Shown piece after piece: positions 24,831 to 37,639 of a DNA stretch of 64,000 bases; position 1 is the stretch's first letter, and the number at the start of each line of letters is the position of its first letter. The notes below the pieces were generated by a model. It was given only the letters and a program-made list of their open reading frames with translations. It was not told where the DNA came from and ran no database searches. The translations under genes were made by a program, and so were the position numbers. The stretch lies in assembly GCA_027257055.1 (NCBI GenBank), contig JAPVLO010000003.1, positions 7,443,501-7,507,500 of the forward strand, in the 5' to 3' direction. The stretch comes from Cephalopachus bancanus. Taxonomy: Eukaryota > Chordata > Mammalia > Primates > Tarsiidae.

Positions 24831-25779
24831 AATAAGTTAACTTTTAAAATAGTAAAGAGGAAGCTTATCCATGAGTGACTGCCATACATTCATCAGAATG
24901 GATCAGAAATTCAAATTAAGAGGGAAGACATTACCCATGCCTAGGAGTGAAGAAACAAAAGGGGAGATGAGGTTATTGATGCTATGTAAGACATGGAACT
25001 TTGGCAGAATGACCTTCTGGCAGTCACTGTAGTCCTGGGGATATTGTGCGAATATCAGAAGGGAGAGAGCGTTTAAGAAGTATCTCAACTTCTCTCTCCT
25101 CCTATCCTCTGATCTTTGCTTATAAGTTCCACTGGCTGAACCCAATACAAAGCTAACAGTAATAGAAATCTGAACGCAACAATATTCCATAGGTATTGGT
25201 TTTATTTTCACAAAGCAGAGAAGAGAAAGTGAATACTAAATTTTGGGGAAAGAGGCAAGTGAAAAAATAACCAGCACTCTCCCCCTCCACAATGTCTATC
25301 CTATTATTTTCCACTTCCCTTAAGACAGTGAGTATTCTGCCTTAAGTAGGGTATTGGTAGATTTAGAGTAAACTGAAGCTTGTTTATAAGGCAAGAAAAG
25401 TACAGAGTTTTGTAAGAGAAATCAAATATAAGAGGTCAGATTTTTAATATAGCTTTGTTGGACTTGATGAAATACTTAGGGTACTCACTGTAAACAGTAA
25501 ATGGAGAGTCATGCATGACACAGAATTATAACGGTAATGTTTAGCCTTCAGTTTGCATTTCCTTACCAAGAGAACTGAATAGCTTAGAAAAACCTTTGAT
25601 TTATTGATTTCCACAGGTCATATGTTTGTTATATGCCATCTTATTTTTTCCTGAACTAATGGTTCTGGTCACGGAGAAAGCTTACAAAGTTCAAGATGTA
25701 AAATAAATCCTAGACTTTTAAAAATTTCTGAATGGATGCTGTCAACAAAAAATAAAATCTGAAATCCTGCAATGACTGA
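24831..25779. other. Unclassified sequence between two LTR-like segments
   Basis: No gene or named repeat. A minus-strand frame at 24903-25211 (102 codons) has no recognisable domain. The 950 bases do not look like retroviral internal sequence. Confidence 0.4.
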
Positions 25780-26620
25780 ACAATCCCCTTTAGGGCTAAA
25801 AGTACCCTCCCCCCCAAAAAAACCTTAAAAACTTAGTTCCTAGGTATGACAGGTCAAGAGGTCAGACACGTCTTAATGTACTTAATATACCTACTACCTT
25901 TTGGAGTTTAAACAAAACAACTCAACAACACTAATGCTAAAATAGAGATCTTAAGACTGATAAAAATGACTCTTTGTGGCAATAAGATACCAAATTATAA
26001 ACAGGACCTGAAGCCACATCAGGCAAAAGTTAAGTCACGTACCCCTACACTTAAAAAATAAACTATATTCTAACTGTCACAAGATTTTTCTTTTTCTATA
26101 ACAGCTAAATAAGTACTGGCCTTCAGATAAACAATACAATTATAAGTCATCTAGCTCATAGACACTGACTAACCAAACCCGTTTCACCAGCCATAACTAC
26201 AACTTTCACTGGATGAGAGACTGATATCAATAACTTTTTCCTGATAAGAAGGCCATGGACCATGTGCACTCATGTCCTGAAAAGGTTTTTTCATATATGG
26301 GGTCTGACTGTACATATAAATGTTTTTTCTCCACCCTAAAGTGAACATGAATCATATGCTACAGACATATTTATTCATATTTATTCATATTTATTCATGA
26401 TTTGTGATAGAAGTACCTTCATGAATATTCATATCTTCTCATATAACTTGTTGAATATGTATGTTTAAGCAACCCTTTCATCATAAAGCTCCTACACCAA
26501 ACCCTCCTTCTTCAAAGTGCCTGTCTCTGGTTTTGGTCTCCAAGACTCCCAGCCTGCAGGAGGGCAGCCTTGCAGGCAGTAACGCTTATGAAAATAAACT
26601 CTCTTCCTCTTCTTTTTAAA
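25780..26620 (+). mobile_element. LTR-like segment, plus strand (candidate)
   Basis: The right end has the LTR pattern: AACCCTTTCATCATAAAGCT (near 26472), CTCCAAGACTCCCAGCCTGC, and GAAAATAAACTCTCTTCC near 26590-26607 as a polyadenylation-type signal. A perfect 10-bp unit, CATATTTATT, is repeated three times in tandem at 26366-26395, resembling a small U3 repeat. The left boundary is a guess. It does not appear to be a second copy of the segment at 24110, so the two are not a provirus pair. Confidence 0.45.
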
Positions 26621-28078
26621 AAAATCATATATATGTAATATGTAATATATATTTAAGCTTTTAATGACATTGATGATAAAATGCTTAGAATTTTCAAAAA
26701 TATTTTTGAGAAATTGTTCTCAGAAAAAAATGGCAGACTTTCAGCAGCTGATTTATTTTTCCTTTGCTGATAACATTCTCTCCATATACCTTCCTCTCCA
26801 AACCCACTTACCAAATCATATAATTTAGAATTGTTGGGGGTAGAATGACAGAATACTAGAGAAGTGAGACTGCTTTACAAGATATTTATAAAAGAATAAC
26901 TTAGGAGAGAGCTTGAAAATTATTGATTATCAGTAATCATTAGGAAGAAGATTAAGTCAATAAAGTCTTTTAAATTTTGCCTTTTATCAGTGTCTTTTTT
27001 GTGATCTTAGGTCTTAATGGACCATACTTCATAAGAGTCTGTTCTGATAAGTGTAACACTGACCATCCTCAAAACTGGAACAAATAAATACAATTCAGTA
27101 TATTAAAAGAGTGAGTTTCAAAAATTCTAGGAAGGTTAGCTTTGAACAAGAAAGCTTATGCAGTTTAGCCGAACACCAAAACAGTCTATTAACTCTTGCA
27201 TTGCAAATTTAACCAAGCAGGATGATTTTTTAATCAGAATACAAATAATTTTTTAATTCTTGAAGTATTATGTTCAGGCATATTGTCTCTCACCTCAGCT
27301 TAATCTTGCTGTGAGAATCCTACTGAAGTGACAGTTTTCATATGCTAAACATTTAATAGCTATCTCTAAAGGAATGGCTCCATGAAATATCATGTTCCCT
27401 TCAGAACGTAACTCCAACTGACTTTTGACAAGCAAATGAATGAAACCTATTATTAAAAGAATTCAATACTTCAAAACTCAAAGACATGAAATATTTTTCC
27501 TCTGAGGTCACATTTCCTTTGATGTGCTGTCATTGTCAAAAATGTTTTCAGTTATTAAGCTGAAAATGTTACTTTAAAAATAATATTTATACAACACATG
27601 AGGATTATTAAGAAATTAAAATGAAATCAAAAGAAGAAAATAGTCACTATCTAGAAGTATTGTTTAATATTTCATTTAATTGTGTAGTATTTCTAAAGGT
27701 CTCCATACAATTTTAAATTTACTTCCAATTTTAAAATTACCTTTATTTTATTTATTTTATTTTTAAAATTGTGGCATTATTGAGGGCTATTTAAATCACA
27801 TTCTTCCCCACCACAAACATTTCTGTGTCTCTGAGGCTCACATAAATATATACCCTAAGAAGAACAGAAAACAGAAATGCCAAGCATCTGACTTTTTCCT
27901 TTATCTAATATAGGAGACAGATTATTAGAATTATTAGTGATGGCAAAATACAAGCTCAGTAAATATATCAAATTTGCATAATCAGAATAGAGGAGTTTTA
28001 ATATACTTGACACTAGCCTCTTGTTATTCACACTGCAACACAACACATAAATGTGCTGCAATACTTCACCATATTTTG
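26621..28078. other. Unclassified AT-rich sequence
   Basis: No gene or interspersed repeat recognised. Confidence 0.45.
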
Positions 28079-28325
28079 GGCAAGGTAGCTCACTGGTTTG
28101 AGACCAACCTGGGAACTTGGTGAGACCTCATCTCTACAATAAATCAAAAAATTAGCAGGGCATGGAGGCGCATGCCTATAGTTCCAGCTACTTGGAAGGC
28201 TGAGGCAGAAGGATTGCCTGAGCCCAGCAGGTCGAGACTGTGGTGGCCATGAGTATGCCACTGCACTCCAGCCTGGGTGACAGAGTAAGACTCCAACTCA
28301 ATAAATACATACATAAATAAATAAA
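28079..28325 (+). mobile_element. Alu with internal deletion in the left arm
   Basis: Starts in a GGGCAAGGTAGCTCACTGG segment, then jumps directly to GGTTTGAGACCAACCTGGGA, so roughly 60-70 bases between A box and B box are missing. The right monomer is complete and ends GACTCCAACTC, placing it in the young family with the AACTTGG centre of subfamily b. The tail has become an AAAT/ACAT-type repeat (28300-28328). Confidence 0.9.
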
Positions 28326-29164
28326 TAAGAAACATTTTTTATTAAACAGTCATATGTTGGTTACAGGGATATTTTGTGTTGAGTTCTAGGAAAACAAAAC
28401 AAAACTTTAGGAAGCACATTTATTTTGGTTCTTTATAGCAGAAAGACTAATTTAATTAGGGCCTGGAGAATATCAGAGAGCTTAGCACCTAGAGCTTCTC
28501 CTGGTCAATATAGAAGGGAGAAATAGAAGGTCATTCAGATTTATCCCAAAAGTCGACCTCTACAAGAAATACAGCTTGTGTCTGTGGATAAAGTAATCCT
28601 TCTTATTTAATCTTTCAATGGCACCATAACTGATAGACTAGAGTCAAGGAGTATTCAAAAATACTCATTAATTAATACACTGTTCTCATCTGAACAACAG
28701 ATTTCTTAGACTTTACCTCTTCAGCGGCTCTGAAGCTTCCCTGTAACTTGACATTTTGAGGGATTTTTTTGGTGGTTTTGTTTTTGTTTTTTTTTTCTAT
28801 CATCTTGTTCTTTCTTTGCGTTTAAAAACTGTTAATCACTTTAGGACTGTTTTCCAATCAGTTTACAGCAATAACATACTTAAGTGACATGATTTACATC
28901 TATAATAAACTACAGCAGTGACTTGACCATGCTAGTCAGGAGAACAGTATATAAAAACATGTTGAATGGAAGTGAGTGATGAGGAGGGCCTTGGGGTTCA
29001 GTTTTTCCCTGTAGCAAATGAGCAAATGCTCACATTCACACACTTACATAGGCCCAGGAAGCATTCATTGGCTTTTCTTTCAAAGATTCAGGTAAAAAAT
29101 ATTCATTTTAGATAGCCTCTGGAGGTACTTGTTATATTTGATCAATTAACTGCGCCTTTTAATC
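28326..29164. other. Unclassified sequence
   Basis: No gene or repeat recognised. Contains T-rich runs near 28765-28797. Confidence 0.45.
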
Positions 29165-29460
29165 CCTCCATTTTTTATATTAATATGTAACAGCTGTACA
29201 TATTTATGGGGTACATGTGATATTTGGATATATGTGTACATAACGATCAAAACAGGGTACTGAGTAATTTGAATGGTGTTATCAGAGGCTGAGAAGTATA
29301 CAGGTAAAGGAAGCTAAAGAGATGTTGGTTAATGGGTACAAAAATACAGTTAGAAAGAAAGAATATGTTCTAGTATTTGATAGCACAGTAAGGCAACTAT
29401 AGTTAACAAGAATTTATTACATATTTCAAAACAGCTTGAAGAGAAGATTTGGAATGTTGT
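29165..29460 (-). mobile_element. Older L1 3' end with 5' inversion
   Basis: The left part (29165-29270) is the extreme L1 3' end in antisense (TGTACATATTTATGGGGTAC, as seen in L1MA-type ends). The adjoining part (29277-29460) is the immediately upstream L1 3' UTR in sense (GAGGCTGAGAAG, then TTGGTTAATGGGTACAAAAA, ending GGAATGTT). The two halves are in opposite orientation, which fits a minus-strand insertion with a twin-primed inversion. Assignment rests on remembered L1MA 3' sequence. Confidence 0.65.
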
Positions 29461-32400
29461 CTTCAGTTAGCTGTTATCAAGTTGTTTTCTTTAGTTTTAG
29501 GAACAAAGGTGAAAATTGCTAAATGGATAACAAAATCACATCCTCCAAAACAACTGAGAAAATGCGCCTTTTTGTGTTTATGTCTTCTTACAGTGAATGC
29601 AATATTTTTGAATGCTTTGAAAACCAACGGAATTATTTGTATCTTTCTTAATGATTTTGACCAACAATCTAGAGAAAGAAAAATAAATACAATAGAAAAG
29701 TCTGTTTGTGTATACCATGCAGCTATTGCTCCTGAGACAAGTCATACATTTTAATTATTTTTGAAATTTTACTCTGAGCTTAGTTCTTGTTTCCCAGCAG
29801 AAGCTTTCAGCAGGAAAGAAATTCCATCAGTCAGATGCACGTGGAAAGAGATTCAAACATAATTCTGAGTTAATTAATCACAAGGGAATATATGCTTGAT
29901 AGAAATTCAAGCAACATAATGAAGGGATGAAAACTCAGGTCCTATTTTGAATGTAATCACTATAAAGAATAGAAAAGTAATGATTTTTAGTGACATGTGG
30001 ATGAACAGAAAGACACTTGGTAGGTTAAACATTTAAAACTATCAGGACACACTCTCAAGTGCAAATTAATTTCCTCATTTTAAAAAACCTATCCTTTAAA
30101 GAAAACTTAATAAAATATAACTTCTCAGATAAAAACTAATTTTACACTTTGTATGAGGAATTTCAAGATAAAAATTAAACTTCAAGAGGATATTCAAAAT
30201 GTTGGACCTAATGAAAGGGGAGCCCAAGGGGAAATACATGCTTAGAATCCACAGGTGCAATTAAAAAATTAGTTGTCACTATGATTTTGTTTTAAGCAAC
30301 CTCACATTTAGCTAGATTTTCAGATTATTGTCACATGTGCTTCCCTTTTCAACAGGATTTTTGCCTTATAAAAATTCTATTGACAGACACTAAAATCAAA
30401 AGAGACATATCTAGAAGAGCTTTTCAGTTTTGAATCCGTTGTGAGCTGCTGATGAGATGAGATAGAAATAACTGGAATAAATTACCATAGATGAAGAAAA
30501 ATATTACATTAAAAGTTTGAAATTACCTGGAGAACTTTAAAATCAACATTTTAAGAATTTGACATAATATCTTAGGGAAAAATGATGATGTGGTTGCTCT
30601 TTATTGACCTTTCCATTCTAAATTGGGAGTTGATGAATTTTCTAATATAAGAAAAATATCTTAGTTTTCTTATCTCTCTGGGATCATTTGCTCATTTAGT
30701 TTACGAGCAAATTTTATAAGTGTACTCTCTTTGTGGCAGGATATTTCAAGGGGAGAAGCAAAATTTTTTTAAAAAATGAAACTTAGTAGCTCTAGATTCT
30801 AGTCTTTGAGTAAATGTTCTAAATATCTTAGTTGTATAGCAGATGCATAATTGGATTTTCTCCAAGGCAATTCTAAGTATAAAGTTATTTATTAATCATG
30901 GCATGTCATAAGCCTTATGCCAAGATTATAAGCCTATATTTGAAGGTGGAGACACTGCAATTTTCACAAAGTTGAATAATTGCACACATCTTTTGTATAG
31001 TCACTGATAAATATTAACAGTGAATTTCCACTTTGGAATTTGATATTAACAGGAGAGAGCACCTTGCTGAGCTGAAGTATGAGAAAAGAAAAATAGTAAG
31101 TACAATAAGTAGTCAAAGTAATTAATCTGGATACCCACTTAGAATTCTCATAAACTATTTTTAGTAAATTGATAAGAATTTCAGCTCAATATATGAAATA
31201 AATATTGCTTAGGGTTTGCTATGGTTTTCAAATGTAGAATTCCATTAATATAATTTGCCAAATAGAAATACTCCTCATTTCTACATTTCTTTGTTGGGTA
31301 TGAGACATTTTCACACTTTAAAGAGTGCAATCCCTAAAAAAGAGAGAGCAAGATCTGCTGAAAGAGAGAGAGAAAGAGAGAGAGAGAAGGGAGAAGAAAA
31401 GATTATTGGCAAGTTGATAAAACTATATGGTAATGTTGGACACAATTTATCTTCTATTGAAATACATATTTATTTAGTGAAACCATTTAGAAGTGATACT
31501 ATTTCCTTAGTGGAAATAGAGTTTAGAAGTGTTATACTTTGAAATGCAAACATCACATAATGGGTCCTACAGTATGCACAAAATGTCCAAAAATACAGTA
31601 TAGCTTATCTCCAGACATTCTAAGGTAGGCCTTGGAAATTGGTTTGTGGTGGCATAGATTGTTAAAATAAAAATAAAAAAAGTAACACGAGAGTGTGTGT
31701 TTGTGCATGCATGTGCATTTACTTTTACATACATATGCATATATATGTAAGCAACCTAAAGATACTTTTGTGATATGAAGTCTACTGTTATTCAGAAAAA
31801 GCTAAGTATTAAAAAGCAGAGAATAAAAGCTTGAAAGTAGAACCAGGTCACCTACAAAGATGTATACAGATGACATTTGGTTTCTCAAAATCAATAGTGA
31901 GGCGTGACTACTATCAATCAATGGCTCCAGTTTTATGAGAGAAAACTCTTTACTGTCCAGAATTCTATTTCAAGTCAACTTTGCAACCAAGTGTGTGTGG
32001 GTAAAACAATAACGTTTCAAAATAGGAAGTGACTATAAAGATTACCTGTGGCATATCCATTCTTTCTGAAAATTTATTGAGAATAAACTCTAAATTTAAA
32101 AGATAGGAAAACAGTGAAAACAAAAAATATAGAAAGTAATGAAAAGAATTCTGGTGAGCAGCAAATGGAAGGGCAATTCTGACAGCTCTTTGGCAGATTT
32201 AGAGGTATCTGGTCTCATAATGAAGAAAGAGAACAGTAGGCTATTTCAGGGAGGTCTCTGAAAACAAAACCTTAGAAATATTTGATTAGATGAAGATGCT
32301 GGAAAAAATAAATGCCAAAATAAGTTTAAATATTTTCAGAAAAATATTAATTTGAAAATTCCAGAAAAAACAAAAAAATCAATACAAGAAGGAGAAATAA

Positions 32401-32680
32401 ACATGTTCATTGAAATTTGCAGTAAGTTATATCTGCCATTTCAAAACAGTGAAAGCTGAATGAAAATTACAGGTTTACAGTTGTAACTATTACTGTTGTC
32501 ATAAATCTTGATGACCATGTAAAATCAAAAGAAAAGAAAGCTTTAAAAAAAGGCAATAAAGTGAAAAACCATGCAAGAGATTATGTTTATAGTTGTTGAA
32601 AGAAAGATGTAAGTGAATTGTGCATTATTTTAAAGTTACAAAGGTAATTAAGAGATAAATTTATTTTAAAAAGTGATAGT
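29461..32680. other. Unclassified AT-rich sequence with a GA-rich patch
   Basis: Nothing recognisable over 3.2 kb apart from a GA repeat at about 31361-31396. Plus-strand frames at 29449-29754 (101 codons) and 31255-31542 (95 codons, through the GA repeat) lack any domain or exon context. Confidence 0.45.
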
Positions 32681-32909
32681 GGTAGGGCACGGTGGCTCAT
32701 ACCTGCAATCTCAGCACTTTGGGAATCAAAGAAGGGAAGATTGCTTGTGGCCAGAAGATTGAGAGCAGCCTGGACAACACAGTAGTCGCACCTGTAGTCC
32801 TAGCTACTTGAGAACTGAGTGGAGCAGATCACTTGAGTCCAGGAGTTGGAGGTTACTGTGAGCTATAATCCTGTATCCCAGCCTGGCTGACAGAGTGAGA
32901 CCCTGTCTC
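32681..32909 (+). mobile_element. Old AluJ-like element, internally deleted
   Basis: Starts GGTAGGGCACGGTGGCTCAT and ends GAGACCCTGTCTCA. The linker between the monomers is missing, so the left arm passes from 'GGACAACACAGTAG' straight into 'GCACCTGTAGTCCTAGC'. The GTCTCA end separates it from the young CCAACTC family. Its tail is the GATA repeat that follows. Confidence 0.88.
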
Positions 32910-32962
<53 letters not shown>

Positions 32963-32973
32963 TAGGTAGATAG
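32910..32973. repeat. GATA/GACA tetranucleotide microsatellite at the AluJ tail
   Basis: About ten GATA units, three GACA units and further imperfect GATA units begin directly after the Alu 3' end, so the repeat grew from the A-rich tail. Minus-strand frames through it give the repeated SIYL peptide and are artefacts. Confidence 0.95.
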
Positions 32974-33059
32974 TGGTTGAATGGGTGAGAAGATGTATAT
33001 GAACTAAACCATAATATATCATTGCAATAAAAATCATACCTACAACTTATGAACCAGAA

Positions 33060-33225
33060 AAATAATTGATCTAGATTATATGGAGCTATGCTTTCCAACA
33101 CAGGAGCCACTAGTCAATTTAAATTTAAATATATCCTTAAGTCATACTAGCCACATCTTGGGTGTTCATATGTGCTAGTACCTATTATATTACACCATAC
33201 AAATATGAAATATATCTGTAATCAC
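33060..33225. mobile_element. hAT-Charlie-like (MER5-type) fragment
   Basis: Contains AGCCACTAGTCAATTTAAATTTAAATA and later CACTAGCCACAT-like (CATACTAGCCACATCTTGGG) and GTTCATATGTGCTAGTACC blocks in the order of MER5A-type non-autonomous DNA transposons. Highly diverged, with both termini unclear. Confidence 0.45.
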
Positions 33226-33244
33226 AGAATCTCAGAATCACACA

Positions 33245-33605
33245 TGCTACAGCATAAACGAAACTTGAAGACATCATGCTAAGTGAAATAAGCTAGTCGC
33301 AAAAGGATAAATACTGCATGGCTCCACTTACATGAGGTTCCTAGAATAGTCAAATTCAAGGAGACAGCAAGTCAAATGATGATTTTCAGGATCTGTGGGG
33401 ATGGAAGAGTAGGAAGTTATTATGCAATGGGTACAGAGTTTCAGTTTTGCAAGATAAAAAGACTTCCGAAAAATTCTAGATGTTGGTGATGAATGTACAA
33501 CAAGATGAATCCACTTAATGCCTTCAAACCATGCACTTAAAAAGAGTTAAAAGGATACATTTTATGTTGTGTGTATTTTGACACAATTGGAAAAAATGAA
33601 AAAAT
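33245..33605 (+). mobile_element. Old L1M 3' UTR fragment
   Basis: Follows the L1M 3' end order: GCTAAGTGAAATAAGCTAGT, then CTGCATGGCTCCACTTACAT, a GGGGATGGAAGAG block, TAGATGTTGGTGATGAATG, and CATTTTATGTTGTGTGTATT before an A-rich end. Noncoding. Confidence 0.75.
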
Positions 33606-34457
33606 AATACAATAGAAAACATATAAAAAATGTTAACAATAGATATCTTTTCATTGTGATTTTAATTGGTCACATTCCAAAAAGGTGTATTAGTCCTCAG
33701 GAGACACAGTTCAGGAAATTACTTTATACATTCCAATTATTAACCTCTCCATGTAGCTTAGAGTTTTAAAAAAAAAAACAGATTACTTGTTCAGAAATTA
33801 TGTTCTGTGACTCATCTTGAATCCAGAAGAATGAATTCAGCTGAGTCAATATATAGACATGTTTAAAGCAATTAGGAACTTCAGGGATTTTGTTTTTACA
33901 ACACATAGTTGTACAAGGGTAGGGTGAAATTACGTGGAAAACTCTCATAAACTCAGGTAGGAAAAGTGGATTTGGTAATGGAAGATAAATGGGTACGACT
34001 TAAAAGTCCTTGTCTTCAATATGAGAAACATAAAGAATTGTAAGTTCATAGGGCTGTGTGAGATATAATTAGCTACACTGAGCAATGAGAGAACAAATCC
34101 AGAAAACATATTTTGTGGAGGTTTTGATAATAGAACTTACTAATGTCTTGATATCAGACAAATAGAATGGATATTTATCTCTTTGGATAATTCAGATTTA
34201 GACCTAACTCACTGTCAGCTAAATGATTCTTTTTTTTCATGTATGCTATTTAGAATTAAAAGAAATTATCTGAACTTTAGCTCTGAAAATATATGATAGT
34301 CATTTAATTAGACACTTTATAAAAATGTACATTTTATGTTTTACAACCCAGAAATGCTCAGGAATATTAGCTGGATTTTCTGAGGATTACAATAGTACCA
34401 ATCCTTAACTAGAAAAAAAAAATCATGTGTGTATATGTGTCTGTGTGTTTCATTTCT
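33606..34457. other. Unclassified AT-rich sequence
   Basis: No gene or repeat recognised. Confidence 0.45.
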
Positions 34458-34748
<291 letters not shown>

Positions 34749-35610
34749 TAAGTTGTGTTTTAAGCTATTTAAATTATATGTATGATAAAACAGTCATAAT
34801 TTCTCTAAAGAGAAATTTCCTGATTTTACTAAATGGAATATAATATGTCTTTTCCTTTCAGAAAAATAAAGAGTGCACAATAGTTTGAATTGTTGTTGCA
34901 GTGATATTCAGTCAAATTACTTCCTCATCTACCATTAAATATTATAGCTATCATGAAATGAAGTTTGAAATGTAGGGTCAGAGTCCATGCTTTCTGTTCT
35001 GCATCTCATTAATTCTACTATGACTTCAAGATAAATATTAAATACAGGACACAGTTAGAACTGAGTACATTAGAGAAAATGATATTGATTTGCAAAAAAT
35101 GGAAATAATGAAAGCCATTATTCATCAGAATACTGAATGTAGTTCTTTGAGAAAAATATATGAACAACCTATAACCCTTTCCCTCAGTAAGCTGACAGTC
35201 TGGTGAGGGAATACCATCAGTAGACAACATTTAAAGCACTTATATTAGTTACTTTTACACTTCACATTAGAAATAAAGTCAGTGTTTTAGAAACAACTCA
35301 GTTATCAGGGGTTTTGGTCAAGGAAAGTCAAAGATAACACAACACTAAAGATGAGTTATGGTAGTATAGAAAATAATAACTAGGCAGAAAAATATAGGAA
35401 AGACATTCTAAATGGAAAGAAAACATATTCAAAGTATAAGGAACCAAAAAGAGCACTGTGTACTCATCAAATTGAAGGCAGATCCTAGATTACAACAATG
35501 GTGATAATAATAATAACAACAGTAATGGCAATAATAATAATAACAGTTATGTAATTTAAACAACACATCTTTCTAGAATGCCTATTATATGCCTTGCTTT
35601 GTTGTAGGAG
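34749..35610. other. Unclassified sequence with an AAT/AAC repeat
   Basis: No gene recognised. An imperfect AAT/AAC trinucleotide tract lies at about 35498-35547. Confidence 0.5.
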
Positions 35611-35921
35611 TTTTATTTTTATTTTTATTTTTTTTAAACAGGATATCCCTCTGTCACCCAGGCTGGTGTTCAGTGACTTTATCATAGCTCTCTACAGCCT
35701 TGAACGCTGGGCTCTAGCAACCCTTCTGCATCAACCTCTTGAGTAGCTAGGACTACAGGCATGTATCACCATGCCTGACTAATTTTTAAATATATCTGTA
35801 GAAATGAGGGGGTCTCACTGTGTTGCCCAGGTTGGTCTTGAACTCTTGAGCTTAAGTGATCCTCCCACCTCAGTTTTCCAAAGCGGTAGAATTACAGGCA
35901 TGAGACACCATGCCCAGCAGA
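35611..35921 (-). mobile_element. Old AluJ-like element
   Basis: Minus-strand dimeric Alu with a TTTTTA-type tail at the left, CCCTCTGTCACCCAGGCTGG, a linker AATTTTTAAATATATCTGTA, and an end ACACCATGCCCAGC. Diverged, AluJ-like rather than the young family. Confidence 0.9.
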
Positions 35922-36340
35922 GCTTGATATAATTTATTGAATGCTTTCTACATATCTGATACTATTTAAAACCATATATCATCTATATCTATATCTCTAT
36001 ATCTCCATCTATATGCACATATATACCATATCCTTTACATACAAAATAGTAACAGATTTATTTCAATTTCAAATATTCAAAATGATTTCCAAAAAAGTAA
36101 ATGAATTAGATTAGGAGAGCCCATTCAGTAACTTGTTGAGCAAAGATTCAAATCTGATATATCTGACTCATAAAATAAGCATACAGCCTCAACAAAAGGA
36201 GGGTGAATAAGTAGATAATTATTAGATAAAGGTTTCTAGGCCTCCATGAGCCCAGCGCAAGTAAAAACACAAAATAGTTATATCTGTAATTTTTTTCTTG
36301 TTTTAAAAAATCTCATCCAAACTTTTCAGAGAATTGTGTT
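35922..36340. other. Unclassified, with a CTATAT-rich patch
   Basis: A CTATAT/CTATCT-rich stretch lies at about 35982-36030. Nothing else recognised. Confidence 0.5.
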
Positions 36341-36349
36341 AATATGCTA

Positions 36350-37630
36350 TGGCTTCTCTCAACCATCTCATTTTGACAAAGCCTCCAGCAACAATCACTG
36401 GGGAGAGGAGAAACTATTCAGTAAGTGGTCCTGTGAAAACTGGTTGATCACATGCGGAAGATTGAAACAGGACCCCTATCTATCACCATACACAAAAATT
36501 AACTCTAAATGGATCAAAGACCTAAACATGAAACCTCAAACTATAAGAATCTTAGAAAACGCAGGAGACACACTTATGGAAATTGGAACTGGCAACCAAT
36601 TCCTATTCAGACCCTAAATGCCCATACCTTAAAAAGTAAGATAGCCAAGTGGAACCTCATCAGACTAACGGGCTTCTGCAAAACAAAACAAACCATAAAG
36701 AGAGCATGAAGACAGCCCACAGAATGGGAAAAAATATTTGCCAACTGTGTATCTAACAAAGGCCTAACATCAAGGATTTACAAGGAACTCAAATGCACCA
36801 AAAGGAAAAAAAAAAAACAAACAGCTCCATTAAAAAGTGGGCAAAAAACATGACTAGACACTTCTCAAAAGAGGATATACAGACAACCAACAGACACATG
36901 AAAAAGTACTTAGCCTCAATCATCATCAGAGAAATGCAAATCAAAATCACATTGAGATACCGCCTAACTCCAGTAAGAATGGCCATCATTTATAAAACAA
37001 ATAAAAGATGCTGGCAAGAATGTAGAGAAAAAGGAACACTTCTACACTTCTGATGGGAATGCAAACTAGTGCAACCTCTTTGGAAGACAGTGTGGCAATT
37101 TCTGAAAGAACTAGAAATGGACCTTCCATATAACCCAGCAATTCCCCTATTGGAAATATACCTGGAGGAACTCAAATCATTCTGCAAAAAAGATACCTAC
37201 ACATGTATGTTTGTTGTACCTCTATTCACAATAGCAAAAACATGGAACCAACTATGTTGCCCATCAAAGCAAGACTAGATAAAAAATGTGGTACATATAC
37301 ACAGTGGAATATTATTCAGCCTTAAAGAAGGACCAACATATGGACTTCATAGCAACTTGAACGGATTTAGAGTCAATCATACTCAGTGATCTATCACAGA
37401 AACAAAGAACAGAATACCATACATTCTCACTCATAAGTGGACCTTGAAAAATTATAATACTATAAGAAAGGAATCGGCAGTAGTAGGAAGCTGCCAGGGA
37501 AGGGGAGTGGGATTGGCAGTTGAGGGAAACTGCTAGGGGAGGAGGGTACTTGCATAATCAACCTTTGTATACCTAACTCTGAGTTGTACTCTACATCTTT
37601 ATAATAAAAAAGAGAGAGAAAAGAAAAAAA
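36350..37630 (+). mobile_element. Young-family L1, 5'-truncated
   Basis: A 1.28-kb plus-strand copy carrying the C-terminal part of ORF2 and the young-family 3' UTR. Exact 9-bp target duplications AATATGCTA lie at 36341-36349 and 37631-37639. The ORF2 frame is readable at 36353-36617, with the peptide signature NNHWGEE followed by GDTLMEIGTGNQFLF, and then breaks near 36617. The 3' UTR contains runs GGGAAGGGGAGTGGG (37497-37511) and ends in an AATAAAAAAGAGAG tail. Confidence 0.93.
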
Positions 37631-37639
37631 AATATGCTA

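Noticed and set aside
24110..26620. A provirus with the two plus-strand LTR-like segments as its ends
   Set aside because: The two segments do not resemble each other, and the 950 bases between them show no gag, pol or env signature.
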